Assembly (NCBI GenBank): GCA_051453625.1
Contig: JBOZIK010000001.1
Coordinates: 139,847,578-139,911,577, forward strand
Direction: 5' to 3'
From: Welwitschia mirabilis
Lineage: Eukaryota > Gnetophyta > Gnetopsida > Welwitschiales
DNA: 64,000 nucleotides
The notes beneath the pieces were generated by a model, which did no database searches, had not been told where the DNA came from, and worked only from the letters and a program-made list of their open reading frames with translations. A program made the position numbers and the translations under genes. The number at the start of each line of letters is the position of its first letter. The first letter of the stretch is position 1. Below, piece by piece: positions 25,135 through 35,880 of the stretch.

Positions 25135-26163
25135 TGTTGCAATGCATATTTATGCAATGTTTACATCCTGATCTAAATCCTGTTAATCACAAATAATATG
25201 CACAAATACAACATACTAATATAGATGGGAGTGACTCGAATTTCATAATATATTAAAGGCCAAAGTATGAAAATAAAAGAGTTTCTTTCAAGATAGAAAT
25301 ATGGTAACCCTATCCTGTAGAAATAATTTGAAATGTATAGAAGTGAAATAAAACATATTTGTGCAAGAATAATCTAGAAAAGGAAATAATGATGCACCTA
25401 AACTAACTAAGTACAACCTTGACAAAGGTTGCCCTCATAATCTATATTACAAGAAAAGCTATCACCAAATGTCAAGCAACATAAACTATGAGGGAGAAAA
25501 TCATTTATAAATTGAGCACAAAAATAAATTTTTAAATTAAAAATCATACCACATATATATTACAAAGTAGCTACAACTCAGTGGAGGAAATAACACCCAA
25601 CACCAAAGAAACATCTTTCTAAAACTATAGGATGGTTCTCTGATCCCTCGATCTTCTGTCATAAGTATGTTAAGTGTAAATGAAGATGGATGTGGGAAAA
25701 CCATAATTGCCGTGTAGAAAGTAATCAGAATAAGTGATGAAAGTTAGGTAAACATTTAGTGTGTGCATTACAAATAGTGTTGTCCGGCTGGTCGTCCAGA
25801 TGATAAAGGAGATGATGCCATCTCATAATTAAATCCTTATCTTCCACTAGTCAGATTTCTAGTTAGACCTTAGTCATCATTTACTTAGTGTAGTCGTCTA
25901 TCCTAATGTCCAGACATTGAAATGGACAATGACATTTGATAGATATTCAATCAGTGCATTAGCCTTGTTGTTTGTAGAAAGTTATCATCTAAAATACAGA
26001 TTATTCATATTTTCTCACAATGCTTGTAATTTATTAAGGAAATTGCATAATTCCATCCTTTTTATCGCAGCATTATCATGAAAACCAAGAATTTGCCTAC
26101 TAATTTACCTATAAAACAACTCAGAATACCCTATCAAATATATATAAGTTTGTCAGTGCAATA
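25135..26163 (-). repeat. Athila-type LTR A (3' LTR of the left body)
   Basis: 1029 bp, co-linear with LTRs B and C over its length. About 60-70 bp are missing near 25675 relative to LTR B; that part carries the TATA box in B. Differences from B and C are frequent and mostly transitions. Internal sequence directly to its right (26164 onward) briefly resembles the purine tract next to LTR B, then diverges. Confidence 0.85.
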
Positions 26164-26510
26164 AGCCTTACAATTAATAATGTATTATATTTCTTATGCT
26201 AAAAATATATTTTGAGTTATAGGTATTCAGAAGGTCACTTAGTTAATTAATCTTAGTTTTGTATAATTTTATTATTCTAAATAATAATTATAATTATTAA
26301 TTTTTTAATACTAAATAAACCTATTTATGATTATACAAGTCATTTACATAATTAAATAGTTAAATAAAAAATTAATATGAAGGTGTAAAATATTAATTAA
26401 ATGTCTATAAAAATGACATGTGACATATTTATTTTAATTATTTATCCATGTGAGTAAGGGCATGTACTTAATGATTAAATAGTTAAATGATAATTTCTTA
26501 TATTATAGAT

Positions 26511-26612
26511 TAAGAGTGCATGCCCTTATTAACTTAATAATTATTATTTTACATAAAGATGTTACATGGATCATGAAAAGTGTAAACATGTGAATAAGGG
26601 TATGCACTCTTA
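26511..26612. repeat. Near-perfect inverted repeat in X1
   Basis: Arms taagagtgcatgcccttatt (26511-26530) and aataagggtatgcactctta (26593-26612) are reverse complements at 19 of 20 positions, with about 62 bp between them. A weaker third related string lies at about 26452. The X2 copy keeps only the right arm, as gtgaataagtacatgcactc. Confidence 0.8.
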
Positions 26613-26924
26613 TCCATAAATCAAAAAGGATAAATGAGTAGAATTTATTCTACAATGAATTTTATCCTTATTAATATTTGTGAAAGTACTTTATACATAA
26701 AATATTATTTTTCTTGTTGTATCACATAACAATTTTAAAATTGATGCATTTGTTCTTTTAATGAGTTTTAAATATGTTTTAGATTAATTATAAACCTATG
26801 AAGGATTAAGAAGAAACTAACATGAGGAAATGATGCATGTGATTAATCTTTTAATTAAATCAAGAAGATTACTCACCCAAATTAGGTGCATGAGCATAAA
26901 AATATTCCTTTGTCATTTATACAT

Positions 26925-27164
26925 CACTTTCACCTCTTACACAAGCTCTTACAACTTCTCATTGATTAATTTTGTCAATGTCACTTCTACACAAGCTCAT
27001 CCAACTTGTCATTAATCAATATTATCATTATTATTCATATGTCCAAATCACTTTTACATAAAGTCTATCCAACTTGTTATTGATTAATCTTATCATTGTT
27101 ATTTACATGTTAATGTCATTTTTACACAAGTCCATCTAACTTGTCACTAATCAATCTTATCAAG
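26925..27164. repeat. Tandem repeat of about 67 bp, four copies, X1 only
   Basis: Units start at about 26925, 26982, 27049 and 27117. Each reads like cacttctacacaagctcatc, then caacttgtcattaatcaat, then a tatcattgttattcatatgt segment. The corresponding place in X2 (about 55850-55930) has no such array. An open frame 26830-27015 that overlaps it is not considered real. Confidence 0.78.
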
Positions 27165-27250
27165 TAAAAGAGATTTTCTTATCTTATGGGTAAAATAATG
27201 TAGATGGTCTTTAACTAATTATATCAAGGACCTTTGATATACCATCTATC

Positions 27251-27258
27251 TATAAATA
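27251..27258 (+). promoter_or_regulatory. TATA box of repeat X1
   Basis: TATAAATA followed by aatccctttccc and a T/C-rich stretch; X2 has tctatatataga at the homologous place (about 55961). Confidence 0.45.
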
Positions 27259-29761
27259 AATCCCTTTCCCTTCTTCTCAAACTTGTATTCTTAAAGTAAT
27301 TTTATGCTACTAAATTTTCTTCTAAATCTTTCTTCCTCTTGAGTATGAAGTGGGAGCTTGGAGGTTGGAGTAGAATCTTGGAGCTTAGAACTTAGAGCTT
27401 AAAATATATAATCTTGGATCTTAGCACTTCCTCAATTATCTTGAGAGATAATCAATCTTCTTCCCTCTAAGTAGTTCTTCTTTTATGAGCATTTTAGTTT
27501 TATTTCTTGCATTAGGCATATGCATATCATTTGCATTTTTCCCTCCAATTTACTAATACTAAGATAATGGAAATATTTGAGGGATCTCTTTACATTCTTA
27601 GTTAATGGGTTTACCAATGGTTATAAATATATTTTCTTCCCTCCCATTGACATAGACTAAGATAAGGGAGAAAGTTTAAGGACCTCTTAACATGCTTAGC
27701 TTATATGTGTCTAATAGATATTTTGGTTAAGTAACTAAGGGGTTCACTATAATTTTGGATAACATATTGTGTTGAATTGTGTTATTATTTAAAATCATTT
27801 TACATCATATTTGCATTAGAGTCTTATTAGGGTGAATGAATCTAATCCTCAACAATCTATTTAGACTAGGCACTTCTTCTTAAAAAATGCCTAAGGTTTA
27901 TGACATTGATGTATTATTTATTAAAAGTTTATAGTACTTCTAATTATATTTATTTATTTATAATACAAATTTATAGTCATTAATTAATTTTATTGCTATA
28001 AACTAGCATAATTTCTCTTATCCTTAGTTTAGTTAAAGTTTACCATTTATTCTTTTTAAGTCAAGCAAATTAAGAACGTCATAACTCATTTATTAATAAA
28101 TAAAGTTTATAAAAAAGTTTTTTAGATCAATAATTATGTTAGAAAGCTAAAAGTTTTAAAAATTAATTTTTCTAAGGTTAAAATAAATTTTAAAATTTAT
28201 TTTATAAAAATATCTCAGAATTTATAAGTAGAAAATAGCAAGCAAAACATTTTAGTCTTTATAATTTATAAAGAGTTTTGTATAGTAATGGAGTAGTTCA
28301 AATTTTAGAAATTGAATAATATTTCCAAAAAGTATTTACTCATTGAAAAGCTCCAATTATATTAAACGTTATAGCCATTTTAGTGAAGGGTATTAGTTTG
28401 GTAATTCTAAAATTTAGGTAGTTTTTATAGTTAAAAGTTTGAGCCTGTAAAATACATCTAGGCTAATTTAAACTTACTAAAATTAGTTTTTAGGGATATT
28501 ATAATAGTTTAATTTAAGGAAAATAAGTCTATTTTATTTTTACATTTTTAAAGAATTAATTATAGATTTTTAGTTTTAATATCTTCTAAAAGATAAGAAA
28601 AATTATCATTAATTTTAATAATTATAGGAAATCATCTAATGCAAGTACCAAATTATTTTAAATATTATATGTGATTTCTAGTTAAGTTATAGTTATTTTT
28701 CTATTCATTTTATATACTATTTATTAAAATTTAAGCTCTTATTCATTTCTTTTATACATAAACATTAGGGATGTCTACTTAATAAATCTAAAGATGTATT
28801 ACACAATTAATTATGTTCATTAATATCTTTTTCTAATATTATATGAGTATATTATACCTAGTTTTATTCTGATATAGACACATAGAAATGATAAATGGGG
28901 TTTTCAAGTTAGCTTAGTTTCATAAATGGATAAATGAATCATGTTTTTATAATAGAACTTGAACATATTAATGTGTCTTATTTGACAGAATTTCTACAAT
29001 GTAGAAAAATGGAGATATGTTTTTTTAATTTATTTTTAGTACTACACTTTGAAAATTTATGATTTCCCTTTTAAAAAAATCAAAAATATGCTTGTACATT
29101 ATATTTTTCTTCTGTATGATTATTTACTTAAAATGAACCCAATGATGATTAGAATTATTTTTACTAGGTAAACAATCCATTATATATCCACAAATTGTAT
29201 GCTTGTATTTGTATGGTATATTCATTAAATTAAATCAAGATAATCTCAATAATTATTCATCTCCATACTTAGATTTCATTACCAAAGTAGGTTGCATTGT
29301 ACTTTTATTTCCAAACCCTTCTGAAACTGGATTTGATCATTACTATCCTACCCTACTCATGCATGGACTTACTCTAACTTTATATCTCGAGCCCTTGGTA
29401 TCAACGGATCATGTTGCACCATCATGTAATGTTTAAAGAAAGTGGGAGTTACTTGTAAGCATGCATCCACCTCACCTACTACCTATCACTTATATAAAAG
29501 GTATATCGAGGTGAAGTCTAAGCCTATGGAGTTGAGCCCAACCATGTTTGTATAGTTTATATCCTGAAGTAGAACCAACTCACATCTAGAGGATGGCTAG
29601 ATATTAAGTTAGAATGCCATTAATAGGAGATGCAACCTCCTATTATATTAGTTAGGCACTATCCTAAAACTTATCTATTCTATGTAATAAAATAAGTTAA
29701 CATCCCATCAACTTTATACAAGATATTTTTGTGTAGCGAAAACAAAGTTAGAAATAAATAT

Positions 29762-29861
29762 NNNNNNNNNNNNNNNNNNNNNNNNNNNNNNNNNNNNNNN
29801 NNNNNNNNNNNNNNNNNNNNNNNNNNNNNNNNNNNNNNNNNNNNNNNNNNNNNNNNNNNNN
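29762..29861. other. Assembly gap, exactly 100 N
   Basis: A round 100 suggests a gap of unknown length. It separates repeat X1 from the leader of the left Athila body, so the missing gag-pol of that body may be hidden here. Confidence 0.98.
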
Positions 29862-29937
29862 CAAACATCCAGAATATTCACTGAAGCAATGACAACTCTC
29901 AAACTTTAAGCAAACTTCCCTAACAATAGCGCCAAGA
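29862..29937 (-). promoter_or_regulatory. Leader and tRNA-Asp-type primer site of the left Athila body
   Basis: The minus strand at 29915-29934 reads TGGCGCTATTGTTAGGGAAG, three bases from the LTR B terminus. Against the Athila-type site TGGCGCCGTTGCCGGGGAAG all five differences are C-to-T or G-to-A. The following leader (caaacatccagaatattcac on the plus strand) is co-linear with 38942-39017 beside LTR C, showing that LTR B begins a second element body. Confidence 0.8.
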
Positions 29938-31038
29938 TGTTGCGATGCGTATTTATGCAATGTTCACATCCTGATTTGAATCTTGTTAATCAAAAATAAT
30001 ATGCATAAATACGACACACTAATATAGATGAAAGTGATTCGAATGTCATAATCCACTGAAGGCCAAAGTATGGAAATCAAAGAGTTGCTTTCAAGATAAG
30101 AATATGGTAATTCTAATTTGTAGAAATAATTTTTAATGCATGGAAATGAAATAAAACACACTTGTGAAAGTCTAATCTAGGAAAGGAAATAGCGATGCAC
30201 CTAAACTAACCAAGCACAACTTTGACAAAGGTTGCCCTCATAATCTATATCACAAAAGAAGCTTGTCACCAAATTTTAAATAACACAAACTATGAGGGAT
30301 AAGATCATTCATACATCTGAATACAAAAGAAAATATTTCATATTAAAATATTCATATGACATATGTATTATAAAGTAGTCATTCCTCAATAGAGGAAATG
30401 CTACCCAACACCAAGGATATGTCTCTCTGAAATTATAGAATGGTTCTTCAGTTCTTTAATCTCCTATCATAAGTATGTCAGGTATTATTCAAGATGATAA
30501 GAAATTAAGGAGGAGACCTTTATTTATAAACTCAAAACAAGAAAAGAACTGATAGAAAAGTGTAGGAAATACCCTAACCACCATGCAAAGAAAAGTTATA
30601 ATTAAGTAGCAAAAGCTTAGATGAACATTCGATGCAAGTTTTAGAAAACAGTGTCGTCCGTCTGGTCATCTAGATGATAGATGAGACAATGATGACTTAT
30701 AGTTAGATCGCATGTCTACTGCCAGTCTAACTACCTATGAAACTTGTTATCAACTAGTTGTGTGATCATTCGTACTAATGTCTAGACAATAAGGTGGACA
30801 ATGGTCTTTTGTTGATCTTTAGTTATTTTGATCACTTTATTATTTGTAGGAATTATCATTCAAAAATATCATTTATTCATATTTTTACAGAATGCTTGTA
30901 ATTTATCTAGAAATTGTGTATTTTCATTCTTTTCATCCTGGTTCTTCATTATCATGGGAACTAAGTATTTATCTATCAATTTATCTACAAAAAAACTCAA
31001 AATATCTTATCAAATACATGTAAGTTGATAGCACAACA
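29938..31038 (-). repeat. Athila-type LTR B (shared middle LTR)
   Basis: 1101 bp. TG...CA ends in the minus sense: TGTTGTGCTATC at the 31038 end and CATCGCAACA at 29938. Minus-strand TATAAATA lies at 30521-30528. It has a purine tract on its high-coordinate side (31039-31050) and a primer site on its low-coordinate side, i.e. the neighbours of both a 3' and a 5' LTR. Confidence 0.85.
30521..30528 (-). promoter_or_regulatory. TATA box of Athila LTR B
   Basis: Minus-strand TATAAATA followed by aaggtctcc. LTR C has a decayed version (ctaaataaggg) and LTR A lacks the segment. Confidence 0.5.
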
Positions 31039-31050
31039 TAGCCCCTCACT
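31039..31050 (-). promoter_or_regulatory. Polypurine tract of the right Athila body
   Basis: The minus strand reads AGTGAGGGGCTA directly before the LTR B start. This is the place and composition of a plus-strand priming tract. Confidence 0.55.
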
Positions 31051-32800
31051 TGGCCTTATCAGTCCCTAACAAAACCATGTTATAAGCCACATTTGTGAGC
31101 CAACTTTTTTTTTGAAAATAAAAACAACTCGAATATCTGAAGAAATTATCTGAAAAAAATTTGAAAAATACTCCCAAGATAGACTAAATTTTTGAAAAAT
31201 TCAAAACACTACACATAAATACCTATGAAGCATCAAAGGTTCAATGTTCAAACAGTCATCTAGACGATGGAGAGGATGATAAGCTTTTACAAAGGATTTT
31301 CAAAACTAAAACTCCTGACAAAAATCAATTTTCCTTATTTAATTAATTAATCATGATAAACAACCCCCCACTATGATAAACAGCGAAATGTAAAGATAAT
31401 TATATAAAAATCAGGTAGAATCAGTACATCATGCTAAAATAAAATGTAGAATCACTTCCCTCATTTATGTATGATGAACCCTAGTTTAGTAATTGGCTCA
31501 GGAATAAGGGGAAAGAAATGAGGATCTATAATAATAATTCTCATAATAGATAAAGAAGTATAAAAAAGGCTAGAAATATGTCTTGCCCCCTNNNNNNNNN
31601 NNNNNNNNNNNNNCCCGCCCCCCTCTTCAAAAAAAAAGATGCAATACATCCTGAATTGCCAAATTGTAAGAAAAAGAAATGGACAAAATTATTTTATCAT
31701 GATTTGAACAACAAGAAAACTACTAGCTAATTAAAGTCGAAAGAAAAAATAATAAAATATATAAATGAATTTAAAATGGTAGAATCGAAAATAGAAGAAA
31801 ACTAGAGTGAAAATGGGCATAAAGAATAAGGAGAAAATTATTTACCTATCTTAAGTACTAACCTAGCAAACTTCAGAGGAAACCATCATAACATCACCTG
31901 AGTATATATGTATGACAAAATGTATGAACTCCATAAAGTTCATTTAAAAAGTTAGTATTTATGACAATATCAAAAGTTTCAAGTATGTAAAATAATGAGG
32001 GTCAAAACAAAAGTTATTAGAAATGGACACACCTAGTTCTACCCCACAAACTCACTGGAATCTCCAAAAGTAAAATGATCAAGTGGAAACACTAACAGTC
32101 TAAGAAAGAATTTCTTTTGCCATGATGAGGGGACTGCAACCACTATGAATGGAGTAAGGACTCATGAAGCATAATCAACTAACCCCCTAGTGGAGTTCCC
32201 ACAGCTACCATATTACATTGCTAAATGCTTCTCTCAGAAATATTTACCCTGGTGTACTTGCGGTAGGATATCACGTTGACTATAGTTTTAAGATACAAAA
32301 TAGAAAACATCATGGCCTTTATTTTAATTTTTATTTTTCTCTTTTTTTCCCTCTTAACACAAAATTCCCTCATGATCATACACTAAAGAAAGATAAAGAT
32401 GAATAAGTAAGAGAAAAGACAGAAAAGAAAACTCCCAGATAATTTAAGATTTAAACACCATTGAAAAAAACACAAGAAACTAAGGCATCTTCCTTTAAAT
32501 AAAGTCTATAGACATCAGAATGTCTCAAGATTAGATGAATTCAATCTCACCACCTGTAAATGCCCAATTATAAAACTAATTATGATACTTTACAAAGTAA
32601 TACACAAGTCAAGTTTGAAAGATGATTAGATAATATCATAATATTTAATCAAAGGAGTAAGCTAAGAAAGAACTTAGACAATAATAGGGAGGAAGTCCTC
32701 CTTACTGAGGAGAACCTCCAAAACAAGTGCTTCCATCATGTTCATAGTTGCATTTAAAGATCCCTCATATAATTTCAACCATTGCTCATTAACCTTCTGA
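31051..32800. other. 3' non-coding part of the right Athila body
   Basis: Between the integrase end and the polypurine tract. No env-like or other coding motif is recognised; a plus-strand open frame (32218-32406) has no known similarity. At 31585-31622 a C-rich patch surrounds a 22-base N run (31592-31613). A copy of the motif tctagacgatggagaggatg lies at about 31259. Confidence 0.5.
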
Positions 32801-32814
32801 ATCTCTTTAGTTCC

Positions 32815-33117
32815 AAATCTATAATTTCAACTCAGCCATTAAAATGCACTTTTTATACAAGATAAAGATCTAACCATTTAGAGGTCAATTTGTTATTCAA
32901 AAGGTAAACTCTATTATTATACAATAAAACAAGTTGATCTAGTTCAATTTTTTAATGAAAAATCCTTTTATCATATTTGAACTTTGCTTGGGCTTTATAA
33001 ATCAATTGACTATGTATGGCACTAGTTTTTTTTTCATCAAGATTATTTAATTGTGCTAACCTATACTTAAGATTTTCAATAAAGTCCATAAGATTAAGTT
33101 TATGAGCTATACAATAA
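32815..33117 (-). pseudogene. Integrase C-terminal end of the right Athila body
   Basis: The minus strand reads NLMDFIENLKYRLAQLNNLD, then AKFKYDKR, then LLYNNRVYLLNNKLTSKWLD. This corresponds to the end of Athila/Tat integrase, where an LLYNSRLKLFPGKLKSRW-type block contacts DNA or chromatin. At least two stops interrupt it. The frame enters the 903-N gap, so the middle of the integrase (third catalytic residue) is not visible. Confidence 0.72.
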
Positions 33118-34020
33118 NNNNNNNNNNNNNNNNNNNNNNNNNNNNNNNNNNNNNNNNNNNNNNNNNNNNNNNNNNNNNNNNNNNNNNNNNNNNNNNNNNN
33201 NNNNNNNNNNNNNNNNNNNNNNNNNNNNNNNNNNNNNNNNNNNNNNNNNNNNNNNNNNNNNNNNNNNNNNNNNNNNNNNNNNNNNNNNNNNNNNNNNNNN
33301 NNNNNNNNNNNNNNNNNNNNNNNNNNNNNNNNNNNNNNNNNNNNNNNNNNNNNNNNNNNNNNNNNNNNNNNNNNNNNNNNNNNNNNNNNNNNNNNNNNNN
33401 NNNNNNNNNNNNNNNNNNNNNNNNNNNNNNNNNNNNNNNNNNNNNNNNNNNNNNNNNNNNNNNNNNNNNNNNNNNNNNNNNNNNNNNNNNNNNNNNNNNN
33501 NNNNNNNNNNNNNNNNNNNNNNNNNNNNNNNNNNNNNNNNNNNNNNNNNNNNNNNNNNNNNNNNNNNNNNNNNNNNNNNNNNNNNNNNNNNNNNNNNNNN
33601 NNNNNNNNNNNNNNNNNNNNNNNNNNNNNNNNNNNNNNNNNNNNNNNNNNNNNNNNNNNNNNNNNNNNNNNNNNNNNNNNNNNNNNNNNNNNNNNNNNNN
33701 NNNNNNNNNNNNNNNNNNNNNNNNNNNNNNNNNNNNNNNNNNNNNNNNNNNNNNNNNNNNNNNNNNNNNNNNNNNNNNNNNNNNNNNNNNNNNNNNNNNN
33801 NNNNNNNNNNNNNNNNNNNNNNNNNNNNNNNNNNNNNNNNNNNNNNNNNNNNNNNNNNNNNNNNNNNNNNNNNNNNNNNNNNNNNNNNNNNNNNNNNNNN
33901 NNNNNNNNNNNNNNNNNNNNNNNNNNNNNNNNNNNNNNNNNNNNNNNNNNNNNNNNNNNNNNNNNNNNNNNNNNNNNNNNNNNNNNNNNNNNNNNNNNNN
34001 NNNNNNNNNNNNNNNNNNNN
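33118..34020. other. Assembly gap, 903 N, inside the integrase
   Basis: The flanking remnants (catalytic core on the right, C-terminal block on the left) are in the correct order, so the gap most likely holds the rest of the integrase. Long open frames across it are artefacts. Confidence 0.98.
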
Positions 34021-34397
34021 ATGGCTTCAACTCATTTAGTCATGTAATCAACAACCACTAAAATGTAATTTTTATTAAAATAAGGTGGGTGAATAGGTTC
34101 TATGAAATCAATACCCTAACAATCAAAAGGATCAAACTCAAGAATAGATTTAAGGAACATTTTCTTTAAACAAACAAGGCTATTAAAATGCTGACAAGAA
34201 TTACACCTTCTAATAAAATCATATGAATCTCGAAAAAGAGAAGGCCAATAAAAACTAAAATGAAGGATTTTCATGACAATTTTATATCCACTAAAATGTC
34301 CTCCAGAAACACCGCCATGATAAAGATGAGGAATTGTAGGTATTTTCCAATTGGGCACACATTTTCTCATAATCTGGTCTTTGCACCTATGATACAA
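34021..34397 (-). pseudogene. Integrase zinc-binding and core-domain remnant, Athila type
   Basis: The minus strand from 34397 gives the H2C2 zinc domain: HLYHGGVSGGHFSGYK, KILHFSFYWPSLFRD, CNSCQHF, with both His and both Cys retained. It continues as ILEFDPFDC, a TAG stop, then GIDF with the first catalytic Asp. The Trp before GIDF in the family is replaced by this stop. VVVDYMTKWVEA with the second Asp region follows, up to the gap. In a live element this enzyme joins the cDNA ends to the target. It is downstream of RNase H in the same strand, as in Ty3/gypsy. Confidence 0.85.
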
Positions 34398-34460
34398 ATA
34401 TGGCTTGATCCACTCATAGTCACCTATATGATGGATAAAAGATTTATACTAGTGATAGGT

Positions 34461-34949
34461 TTAATGTTGTAGTGTTTTCATGGTTACAAGATAGTTGACA
34501 ATGTCGACATACCATGGAGAAGGATAAGAAGAAGAAACAATGAAAAGCTGCTTATTAGGAAATAAATCATCAATGAAAATATCATCTAGAGAAGAAGGAA
34601 GTGAAGACAAATGATCAACAATAGAATTGTGCTTCCTTGTTTTATCTGTGATGGTCAAATTTAATTCTTGCATAAGAAGGATCCATCTAATTAAATGGGC
34701 ACTAGAGTCTTTCTTGATCATGAGATAATGAATGATAGCATGGTCAGTATAAACGTTTGTGTAGTGTCTAAGAGAATAAAGACAAATTATAATGATAAGC
34801 ATTTCTTTTTCTATAGTAGTGTAGTTCATCTGAGATCTAGACAATAACTTACTATGGTAAGATATAACTTTGAAGTACTTCTCATACTTTTGGCAAATAA
34901 CCCCACTCATGGCAAAATTGGTAGCATCACACATAAGCTCAAAGTCAAG
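34461..34949 (-). pseudogene. RNase H domain, longest intact open frame of the Athila body
   Basis: The open frame 34461-34934 (157 codons) reads CDATNFAMSGVICQKYEKYF, LLSRSQMNYTTIEKEMLIII, VYTDHAIIHYLM, LIRWILLMQELNL, IVDHLSSLPSS. This is the retroelement RNase H with its acidic residues (Asp of CDAT, Glu of EKE, Asp of YTDH, Asp of VDHL) all present. The frame is continuous with the RT upstream apart from in-frame stops. RNase H would degrade the RNA strand during cDNA synthesis. Part of a dead polyprotein, so its openness is probably chance. Confidence 0.88.
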
Positions 34950-35880
34950 TGCCTAATTGGGTCCTGTTACTATAGGAGCATGAGATAATATATGTTTAAG
35001 TCTATCAAAAGCAATTTGACAAGATTCATTCTATTCAACTTTAGCATCTTTCTCAAGTAACGAGTGAAGGAGTTTACAAATAGAAGCATAATCATGAATG
35101 AAGTAATGGTAAAAACCATAATGATCAACAAAAGATCAAAACTGTTTAACATTTATAGGGGGATTAAGATTTTGAATAATATTAACCTTTGAAGCATCTA
35201 ACTTAATCCCCTATCGAGAAATGTGGTGACCTAAATCAATGCCACTTTCTAAAAGAAAATAATTCTTTTCCCAACTCAATTGGAGACCACTAGCAATGCA
35301 TCGATCTAAGACCTTTTCTAAATGATATAATATTTTCTCAAAATTTTTGGCATAGACAGAGAACTCATCCATGAAAATATCAATGGAATCATCAAGCATA
35401 TTAGAAAAAATACCCATCATAGCACACTGAAAGATACCTAAAGCATTGCAAAGTCTAAAAGGCAAAGATACCAAAAGAAGAAGTGAAGGTAGTTTTAGCT
35501 TGGTCCTCAATGGTAATGCAAACTTGATTATAACCATTATAACTATCAAGAAAATAGTAAAAAGTATATCCCTGAATCCTATCAAGAATTTGATAAAGAA
35601 AAGGTAAAGGATAGTGATCTTTTTCAGTTACCTCATTTAGCTTTTAAAAGTCTATGCACATACACCATTTCCCATTCTTTTTAGGTACTATCGTCAAGGG
35701 GCTAAGCCACTCACTATCAGTATGAAGTAAATGATATCAGTGTTCATAAGTTTTATAATTTCATCTTTTACAATTTGCTTTAGGGCTAGATTTATTCTCC
35801 ATTGGGGTTGCCTCATAGGTTTTGCATTTTTTTAAGATAGATTTTGTGTTACATAATGGACGTGAAAATGGTCGATAGAT
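34950..35880 (-). pseudogene. Reverse transcriptase remnant, Athila type
   Basis: From high to low coordinates: HKIYLKK with a following QRR-like block (about 35800-35860); a YNGYNQV palm block (about 35530); then in another frame RLCNALGIFQCAMMGIFSNM, IDIFMDEFSVYA and DLGHHIS (open frame 35211-35585); then GIKLDASKV, NVKQF, SFVDHYGFYHYFIHDYASIC and LLHSLLEKDAKVE (about 35000-35210). FMDEF stands for the catalytic F/Y-M-D-D motif, with the second Asp now Glu. A frameshift with loss of the usual RRMPFG residues lies at about 35455-35470. In-frame stops separate the later blocks. Confidence 0.85.

Larger units (their letters stand above)
26240..29761 (+). repeat. Unclassified large repeat, copy X1 (LTR-like, interrupted by gap)
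   Basis: Co-linear with about 55.2-58.45 kb. Shared landmarks: gtgaataagg-gcatgcactc (about 26592), cacataacaatttta (about 26724), catatgaaggattaa-like (about 26797), the TATA-bearing segment (27251), and the tail catcctatggagttgag / cctcctattatattagtta (about 29520-29660). The presence of a TATA box and the size (over 3.3 kb) suggest the LTR of a large Ty3/gypsy element, but no primer site or TG/CA ends were found. The plus orientation is taken from the TATA box. It sits in the body of the left Athila unit and ends at the 100-N gap. Confidence 0.65.

Noticed and set aside
33102-34061. Open frames of about 300 codons on both strands
   Set aside because: They run through the 903-N gap; there is no sequence to support them. 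The same applies to the frames over 18605-18808 and 29762-29861.
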